This document shows positions 7,021 through 11,822 of a DNA stretch of 11,822 bases, one piece after another. The first letter of the stretch is position 1; every line of letters starts with the position of its first letter. The position numbers were made by a program, and so were the translations under genes. The stretch lies in the NCBI GenBank assembly GCA_002254745.1, contig NJED01000033.1, forward strand, positions 1 through 11,822, in the 5' to 3' direction. The stretch is from Desulfurococcales archaeon ex4484_217_1. GTDB lineage: Archaea > Thermoproteota > Thermoprotei_A > EX4484-217-1. Below the pieces are notes generated by a model. That model searched no databases. It was not told the DNA's origin and was given only the letters and a program-made list of their open reading frames with translations.

Positions 7021-7121
7021 AAGGACCTCCAATTGTAAAAGATACCTTAAGAATTAAATAAGTCTTCTCAAGGTGAATACTTAGGATAACTATTGGACTG
7101 GTACTGTGGTGTGTGATTATA
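7021..7121. promoter_or_regulatory. divergent promoter between isomerase operon and galT-galK
   Basis: One A+T-rich block, CTTAAGAATTAAATAAG (about 7047-7063), reads as a TATA-like element in both directions (AATTAAATAAG rightward, TTATTTAATTC leftward). It would place start sites on each side, ahead of the GGAGGT of the isomerase-like gene and the GTGAT (7113-7117) before the galT ATG at 7122. A single regulator bound here could control both operons together, which fits a shared sugar pathway. No clear palindrome was seen. Confidence 0.45.
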
Positions 7122-8043
7122 ATGGAGTATGTTAAAGTTCATGAAATTAGATGGAACCCCCTTATTAAGCAATGGGTTATAGTTGCAGGACATAGAGGAC
7201 GTAGACCCTGGAGGCCCGAGGAAAAAGGCTTGCTATGCCCGTTTTGTCCTGGAGCACCAGAAACTAAGGACTTAGGTTCATGGGATGTAATAGTTCTTCC
7301 AAACAAGTTTCCTGCTTTATCTCTTGAAGCACCTAAGCCTACCCATCCCGCTGTTGGTCTTTTCAAAGCTAGAAAAGCTACTGGAATATGCGAGGTTATT
7401 GTTGAAACACCCGTACATGAAGGAGACCTCTGCGATATTGAGTTAGAACATATGAAGAAGGTAATAGAGGTCTTTTCTAAGGAATACGCTAAGCTGGGAT
7501 CTTTAAGCTACATCAAGTACGTTGCTGAGTTCCTTCAAAAAATACTTTAAAAAGAAGGGGAAATGTCTTCTATGCGATATTATAGATTTAGAAAAGAAGG
7601 AAGGGGAAAGAATAATATATGAAAATCATTATTTCATAGCCTTACTTCCATATTTCGCCATGTGGCCTTACGAAATACATGTTTACCCTAAAGGACATGT
7701 ACAGTCTCTACCAGACCTATCTGATGAGGAGGAGCTTCACTTAGCTGACATGTTGAGAGTTATAACAGCCACGTATAATACATTATTTGATAGAGATTTG
7801 CCATACATGATGGTTTTCCATCAGAAACCTACCGATAATAAGGATTACGGTTATTATCATATGCACATTGAATTTTACCAACCATATAGAGATAAAGATA
7901 AGTTAAAATATGCTGCGGGCATCGAGTGGGGCTTCTGGGTTTTCACATATGATGGTGTACCTGAAAGAAAAGCCTACGAACTAAGAGAAGCTTGCAGGAA
8001 AGCCTTAAGAAAAATAGGTAGGTATTTAGGAAAAACTCCTTAA
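7122..8043 (+). pseudogene. galT: galactose-1-phosphate uridylyltransferase, internal deletion removing the active site
   Basis: GalT moves UMP from UDP-glucose to galactose-1-phosphate in the Leloir pathway. The first frame (ATG 7122) gives the N-terminal domain: HEIRWNPLIKQWVIVAGHR, the CPFCPG metal site (C39, C42), VIVLPNKFPAL, EVIVETPVH and a helix ending SYIKYV, then derails to a stop at 7548-7550. The second frame (from about 7522) gives LLSSFKKYFKKKGKCLLCD, ALLPYFAMWPYEIHVYPKGH, PYMMVFHQKPTD, YYHMHIEFYQP and KYAAGIEWG, to a stop at 8041-8043. The piece between them, about 30 residues of fkN.G...G.S..HPHxQ sequence holding the nucleophilic histidine, is absent in every frame. The downstream CDS, galK, follows after 36 bp. 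A GTG at 7113 is a less likely start than ATG 7122, which has GTGAT 4 bp upstream. As written, no active enzyme is possible. Confidence 0.88.
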
Positions 8044-8079
8044 ACTAAAGTAGTATTTTAAATTTTGAGGTATTAAGTC

Positions 8080-9360
8080 TTGGCCTCAACTATAATTAAT
8101 GATCTTACTAAAGAGTTTAAGGAAGCATATGGTCAAAATCCTCGTTTAATAGTATCTTCTCCAGGGAGGCTTGATTTCCTAAATACTCACCAGGATTACA
8201 AGGGCTTACCTGTGGTTTCCATAGGTGTTAATTTAAGATCATATACCGCTACAGCTGAGAGAGATGATGATTATTGCTATGTTTTATCAGTAAACTTGAA
8301 GAGAGAAAGAGTAGAGTACAAAGATGTTTTTAAACTTACCGAACTCGAATTGCGTAGTGGAAAATGGTTTGGAAACTATTTGCGTGCTGCAACAAAGTCA
8401 CTTATTGAGCAAGGATACAAAGTTAAAGGCTTTAATGTTGCAATACTTAGCGAAGTTCCTATAGGTGGCGGGCTAGGTAGTAGTGCTGCATTTACTGTTT
8501 CGTTCCTTGGAGCACTAAATGAAATTTTCAGCTTAAACCTGAGTAGGAAGGAAATAGCTGAAGTAGCTTATCATGCGGAACATGACATTATGGGAGTACC
8601 TTGTGGAAGACTTGACCAGTACGGTTCAGTTTTCGGCGGTGTGATTAAAATAGAAACTAGACCACCATACAATATTGAAGAACTACCTTTCAAGCAGGGA
8701 GTTTTTATAGTACTAGATTCAGGTATAAAGCATAGTACAGCCGAAATACATCCCAAAAGGCAGGCCGACATAAATTATGGATTAGAACTACTTTTAGAAA
8801 TGCCCGATTTACCTGCTAGTTTAAAGAAGAAACTGGGGAGAAAATACTATGAACCTAAATGGGAAGAGTTAAGTGAAGAACAAATACTCCCTTACATTGA
8901 AAGACTACCTGAAAAACCCAGGAATAGAATATTGTTTACTATAAGAGAACATAAATCTACTGAATTAGCTCTTGAAATTATGAAAGGAAAAATACCAAGT
9001 ATCGAGACTATAGTGCGAATACTCGGTGAAGAATGGAGAGAGAACATAGAAAAGTCCCTAAGACATCATAATCCATTGCTAGCGTTAATAGGCACTATTA
9101 TGAATCAGCAACATGCTCTGCTAAGGGACTTATATGATCTAAGCCTACCAGAACTTGAGAAAATAAGAGACTCAGCATTAGAAGCAGGTGCTCTAGGCGT
9201 AAAAATTTCGGGTGCAGGTCTTGGAGGATCATTAATAGCATTGGCGGAAAACGTTGATGTAGCTAAAAGAGTTTTAGAAAAAGGCATCAACACCGGGGCT
9301 AAGAGGGGATGGATAGTAAGTATAGATGTTGGCCTAAAAAGAGAATTACTTCAGCTTTAA
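8080..9360 (+). CDS. galK: galactokinase-like GHMP kinase
   Basis: This 426-residue cytosolic GHMP-family sugar kinase is expected to make galactose-1-phosphate from galactose and ATP. Motif 1 is SPGRLDFLNTHQDYKG (27-42), motif 2 the phosphate loop PIGGGLGSSAAF (127-138), the catalytic Asp is D179 in GRLDQYGSVFGG, and motif 3 is VKISGAGLGGS (374-384). The usual signature GRxNLIGEHxDY is altered to GRLDFLNTHQDY: the Glu that contacts the galactose O6 hydroxyl in known galactokinases is Thr36, while His37 and Asp39 remain. This makes the sugar less certain. Residues about 240-320 form a longer helical insert than in short archaeal galactokinases. The start is a TTG at 8080 supported by GAGGT 8 bp upstream. 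It follows galT by 36 bp and is probably co-transcribed. Its last 15 bp overlap the cupin gene on the other strand. Confidence 0.85.
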   Translation: MASTIINDLTKEFKEAYGQNPRLIVSSPGRLDFLNTHQDYKGLPVVSIGVNLRSYTATAERDDDYCYVLSVNLKRERVEYKDVFKLTELELRSGKWFGNYLRAATKSLIEQGYKVKGFNVAILSEVPIGGGLGSSAAFTVSFLGALNEIFSLNLSRKEIAEVAYHAEHDIMGVPCGRLDQYGSVFGGVIKIETRPPYNIEELPFKQGVFIVLDSGIKHSTAEIHPKRQADINYGLELLLEMPDLPASLKKKLGRKYYEPKWEELSEEQILPYIERLPEKPRNRILFTIREHKSTELALEIMKGKIPSIETIVRILGEEWRENIEKSLRHHNPLLALIGTIMNQQHALLRDLYDLSLPELEKIRDSALEAGALGVKISGAGLGGSLIALAENVDVAKRVLEKGINTGAKRGWIVSIDVGLKRELLQL

Positions 9361-9654
9361 GAACTCTGTTTTAACGTTAGTTCTCTCAATAACAAGAGCT
9401 ATTCCTTTGACTCCCTTAGGTCTATAGGCGTTATGCCATTCACTAACAATGTAAATAGTGTTTTCCTCCATAGGTACTTCTATAATTTCTTTACCATTCT
9501 CGCTTAGAACAAGCACGATAGATCCTTCAACAAGGTAAAATAGCTCAGGTTCATCATGTTTCTCAAGCCACGCAATTTGGTCTCTCGAAGTAAACTCAGG
9601 AACATATATGCCACACCATCTCTGTTTGGGTCTGATAGGAATTTTAGTAACCAT
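9346..9654 (-). CDS. small cupin-domain protein
   Basis: This 102-residue single-domain cupin is all beta barrel, with no signal or membrane segment. Visible cupin features are KHDEPELFYLVEGSIVLVL (32-50: His33, Glu35/Glu37 and the conserved Gly before the strand) and EWHNAYRPKGVKGIALVI (72-89) with His74, so a metal site is plausible though weaker than the classic HxH-E-H set. It starts 11 bp after the galE stop; its AAGGTG ribosome binding site overlaps that stop codon, so the two genes are translationally linked. Its 3' end overlaps the end of the convergent galK gene by 15 bp. Such small cupins next to sugar genes may be isomerases, sensors or metal-binding accessories; the sequence does not say which. 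Confidence 0.75.
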   Translation of the reverse strand: MVTKIPIRPKQRWCGIYVPEFTSRDQIAWLEKHDEPELFYLVEGSIVLVLSENGKEIIEVPMEENTIYIVSEWHNAYRPKGVKGIALVIERTNVKTEFLKLK

Positions 9655-9665
9655 GATTAGGCACC

Positions 9666-10625
9666 TTAATTTCTTATTGAAAGCTCGTGTGCTAGAGCTT
9701 CCGCTGTTAACTTAATAGCTTCTCTACTTGAATATTTAGGTTTCCACCCTAGCCTCTTAATCTTCTCAATACTTAGCAGCATAAATTTAACATCGCCTGG
9801 CCAACCTCTACCATCAGGTGTTCCACCAGTGAAAATTATTTTAGGTTTAAGCCCTAGAACCGAGGAAACTATTTGAGCAATCTCACTAACAGTAACCCAG
9901 TCTTCATTACCCACATTATATGCTTCAAACATGTTCTTTAGCTTACCAGTTATAAGTAATGTTGCTTCAATAGCATCGCTTATGTATAGGTAGCTTTTTC
10001 TTTGAGTACCATCGCCAAGTACTTCAAGAACGTTGGGATTCATCTTAAGCTTCATAATAAAATCATAAATTACGCCATGCCTAAGTCTGGGACCAACGAT
10101 ATTAGCGTATCTTATAGCTGCGGCCTTGAAACCATATAGGTGAGCATACGAGCATATTAAAGCCTCGCATGCAGCCTTAGAAGCCCCATAAACACTTATA
10201 GGCTTCAAAACATGTTCTTCAGGTGTAGGAAAAACTTTAGCATCACCATACACCGTACTAGAACTTGCGAAAATAAACTTTTCAACATCGCTCTTTCGCC
10301 TACAAGCTTCCAATAAGTTAAATGTTACAAGAATGTTTTCGTTGAAATGTACTCTAGGTTCAGTTACACTAACCCTAACTTCAGGGTTTGCAGCTAAGTG
10401 GAATACTACATCGACGTCTTCAATAACCTTCTTACATACATTCTTATCTTTCAAGTCTCCTCTAATAAACTTGAAACAAGGATTAACAAAATGCTGTTTT
10501 ATGTTTTCAATAAAACCGCTACTGAGATTATCCACAACACGTACCTCGTAACCTAGTTTCAATAAAGCATCCACTAAATGACTACCTATAAAACCTGCCC
10601 CACCAGTAACTAGAACTTTTGCCAT
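9666..10625 (-). CDS. galE: UDP-glucose 4-epimerase-type nucleotide-sugar epimerase/dehydratase
   Basis: This 319-residue extended short-chain dehydrogenase is cytosolic and NAD-dependent. The Rossmann motif GGAGFIG is at 8-14, with Asp32 (VVDNLSSG) as the NAD-ribose acid. HLAANPEVR (76-84), the Ser/Thr of SSSTVYG (121-127) and the catalytic pair Tyr146/Lys150 in YGASK follow. RYANIVGPRLRHGVIYDF is the nucleotide-sugar segment. The length is normal for GalE, and the N-terminus is complete. It would interconvert UDP-glucose and UDP-galactose, closing the Leloir cycle with the nearby galK and galT. Archaeal relatives of the same architecture act on other UDP- or dTDP-sugars, so the context, not the motifs, supports the gal name. 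The ribosome binding site is weak. A TATA-like TTTTATAG lies near 10677-10686. The cupin gene follows in the same operon. Confidence 0.85.
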   Translation of the reverse strand: MAKVLVTGGAGFIGSHLVDALLKLGYEVRVVDNLSSGFIENIKQHFVNPCFKFIRGDLKDKNVCKKVIEDVDVVFHLAANPEVRVSVTEPRVHFNENILVTFNLLEACRRKSDVEKFIFASSSTVYGDAKVFPTPEEHVLKPISVYGASKAACEALICSYAHLYGFKAAAIRYANIVGPRLRHGVIYDFIMKLKMNPNVLEVLGDGTQRKSYLYISDAIEATLLITGKLKNMFEAYNVGNEDWVTVSEIAQIVSSVLGLKPKIIFTGGTPDGRGWPGDVKFMLLSIEKIKRLGWKPKYSSREAIKLTAEALAHELSIRN

Positions 10626-10716
10626 AAATGAGTTCCCGTGGAAGACTATTATACTAGAGTGATATTAACTATTAGCATCTATAAAATATTTAATTTAACA
10701 CATAGTGTAGAAAAAT
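10626..10716 (-). promoter_or_regulatory. galE promoter region
   Basis: This 91-bp spacer lies between the hemerythrin-like gene and galE. On the minus strand, AAATATTTTATAGATG (about 10676-10690) resembles a TATA box with room for a transcription start about 25 bp further on and a short leader before ATG 10625. This suggests galE-cupin has its own promoter apart from the hemerythrin genes. No palindrome or strong hairpin was seen. Confidence 0.35.
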
Positions 10717-11175
10717 TTAGTATATTGCTTTAATCTCTTCTAATACCTTTTTCTCACAGCGCATAAACTCATTAAATACATTACGCACTTCAATAAACTT
10801 TCTAAAAGTAATTAGCGCTGTTTCACTTATCGAATCTGTTTCCCTATTTACAAAGCTAGAAAGTGTTTCTCTAATACTTTTCAAGAGTACAGCAATGTTT
10901 TTCTGGCATTTTTGTAGTTCACTATTTTGTTTTTCTAAATTACTTTTTACTATTATAGATGAGAGCGTTAATTCCCGAAGCTCAACATGGTTTTTAAAAG
11001 TATGGGCAAGTATTGTAAACTTATGTAGTGAGAATACTATGTTTTTTATGGTGTTAAATTTTTCTTTAGGTGTCTTAGGTTCCCTATTAAAGTCCTTAAC
11101 ATGCTCCATAATCTCGTTCAAAATTTTCTTAAACTTCTCATGGTCTTCTATTAGGAGATTAAGAACTAATTCCAT
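10717..11175 (-). CDS. hemerythrin-like four-helix protein with incomplete metal site
   Basis: This 152-residue all-helical protein is related to HHE hemerythrin domains and paralogous to the next gene. Alignment with that neighbour (shared KF..IK.IVF..HKF.I pattern) places the expected di-iron ligands. His12 (EDHEKF), His63 and Glu67 (NHVELRE) are kept, and so is Glu141. The helix-3 His is replaced by Gln91 and the helix-4 His by Phe137 (NEFMRCE). With two of the usual His ligands gone it probably does not bind a normal di-iron centre. Known hemerythrin-like domains carry oxygen or sense iron or redox state; this copy may be structural, regulatory or decaying. The frame is open 16 codons further upstream but with no usual start codon, so ATG 11175 is used. 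The ribosome binding site is weak. Confidence 0.65.
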   Translation of the reverse strand: MELVLNLLIEDHEKFKKILNEIMEHVKDFNREPKTPKEKFNTIKNIVFSLHKFTILAHTFKNHVELRELTLSSIIVKSNLEKQNSELQKCQKNIAVLLKSIRETLSSFVNRETDSISETALITFRKFIEVRNVFNEFMRCEKKVLEEIKAIY

Positions 11176-11408
11176 AGGTAAATGCAGCTCTACACTTGAT
11201 GGTAAAAACTTGTCTTTTCCAACTTATATTAGTTTTGCTACCCCTTTTGACCTAATTTTTAAAACAATGTTTTAAAGACAATACTTCATGTACTTGATGA
11301 GATATAATAAAAAATTATAAGTATGCCTAGCAAGGTATGCAATGATTTTGAACTGAGCCAATACAAAATATTTTCTTTATATTTATTGAGATAGTATAGT
11401 GCAATGCG
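11176..11408 (-). other. A+T-rich spacer between two hemerythrin-like genes
   Basis: This stretch of 233 bp has no supportable gene. On the minus strand, CTAATATAAGTTGG (about 11220-11233) and TTTTAAAAATTAGG (about 11251-11264) could be promoter elements for the downstream hemerythrin-like gene. The short T-rich stretches just after the other hemerythrin-like stop could end that transcript. GTATGC occurs twice within 20 bp (about 11322-11341), too short to call a repeat element. Confidence 0.3.
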
Positions 11409-11822
11409 CTATTTTAATTTTTTAAATATTTTTTCCTCTCTTTCCATATGTTTCATGAAAATTTCGCGAATATTCATGAACATTTTTAATATAGCTGCTG
11501 CTGTTTCCTCTAAAGGCTTTGCTCTTTCTCTGAACTCTGAGAATTCTTTTTCAAGGTCTTTGAGCATGTTAGCTACTAGTACATGGGTTTCCCTTAACTT
11601 TTTAGCTTCGTTTTTAAACCCTTTTTTCTCTAGCATTTTAAAGACTGTTAATTCTTCTAATTCTCTATGTTTTTCAAGCATTCCAACGAATATAGAGAAC
11701 TTATGAGTTATAAACACTATATCTTTCATAGCCTTGAACTTCTGTTCAGGACTTAATAACTTTTTGTTTAACCCTCTAGAAAGCTTTCCAATTTCAGATA
11801 GAATTTTAGTGAATTCTACATG
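11409..11822 (-). CDS. hemerythrin-like (HHE domain) protein, N-terminus outside window
   Basis: The reverse frame is open from the window edge to a TAG at 11411-11409, 137 codons, with the true start beyond the edge. The first in-window codon is a His that aligns with His12 of the neighbouring paralog (DHEKF there, HVEFTKIL here). The other expected di-iron ligands are all present: KHRELEELT (His...Glu), RETHVLV (His) and KHMEREE (His...Glu). This is therefore the metal-competent member of the pair. The body is four helices of the usual spacing, ending with a short basic tail (KIFKKLK). The likely role is oxygen, iron or redox sensing, or storage, inside the cell. The 233-bp gap to the paralog leaves it open whether they share a transcript. 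Confidence 0.75.
   Translation of the reverse strand, partial: HVEFTKILSEIGKLSRGLNKKLLSPEQKFKAMKDIVFITHKFSIFVGMLEKHRELEELTVFKMLEKKGFKNEAKKLRETHVLVANMLKDLEKEFSEFRERAKPLEETAAAILKMFMNIREIFMKHMEREEKIFKKLK

Noticed and set aside
7500..7560. Programmed ribosomal frameshift joining the two galT frames
   Set aside because: A frameshift would only change phase; here about 30 conserved residues including the catalytic motif are missing from all frames, so recoding could not restore the enzyme.
7522..8043. Second half of galT as an independent HIT-like gene with its own start
   Set aside because: It begins mid-domain, has only a TTG inside the deletion junction and no ribosome binding site, and matches the GalT C-terminal domain without a gap.
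11176..11408. tRNA or small RNA gene between the hemerythrin-like genes
   Set aside because: No cloverleaf, no T-loop-like GTTCRAATC and no strong hairpin were seen; the stretch is simply A+T-rich.

Overview
The window looks like chromosomal DNA from an archaeon, probably a thermophilic Thermoproteota (crenarchaeal-type) organism. The sequence is visibly A+T-rich. Several starts are GTG or TTG and are decided by GGAGGT/GGTG-type ribosome binding sites. The promoters look like archaeal TATA boxes, and the gene set is typical: a single-domain KaiC/RadA-like ATPase, a MTH938-like protein, archaeal GalT/GalK/GalE and hemerythrin-like proteins. The lineage is an inference from gene content; no rRNA or tRNA gene is present to fix it.

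Layout. From 1 to 858 (minus strand) lie the beginning of a small membrane protein, cut by the window edge, and a KaiC-like ATPase. A broken MTH938-like gene (986-1245, plus) converges on a leftward sugar operon. In transcription order that operon has two adjacent L-fucose-isomerase-like genes (7020-5650 and 5647-4298), a regulatory gap holding a 14-bp palindrome, an ABC sugar-binding protein (4106-3090), its ATPase (2988-2191) and a broken RbsC-type permease (2171-1248). Diverging from the isomerase genes is a galT-galK pair on the plus strand (7122-9360), in which galT is broken. Converging on galK is a galE-cupin pair on the minus strand (10625-9346). The right end carries two paralogous hemerythrin-like genes on the minus strand, one of them cut by the window edge.

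How the genes fit together. The transporter would bring in a simple sugar. GalK, GalT and GalE are the three Leloir steps that turn galactose into UDP-galactose and UDP-glucose. The two FucI-like proteins suggest an aldose/ketose isomerisation of the same or a second sugar. No transcription regulator is visible.

The most striking feature is damage. Four places (MTH938-like gene, permease twice, galT) look as if roughly 25-45 codons of conserved core were cut out, each with a frame change, while the flanking protein sequence is perfectly preserved. The permease also carries an exact 55-bp tandem duplication that breaks its frame. In galT the missing piece includes the catalytic HPHxQ motif. 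Either this is recent gene decay centred on sugar use, or it is an assembly artefact: the clean flanks, the similar sizes and the repeat period of exactly 55 (a common de Bruijn k value) make the artefact a serious possibility. I could not test this without reads. No CRISPR array, transposon, tRNA or rRNA was seen.
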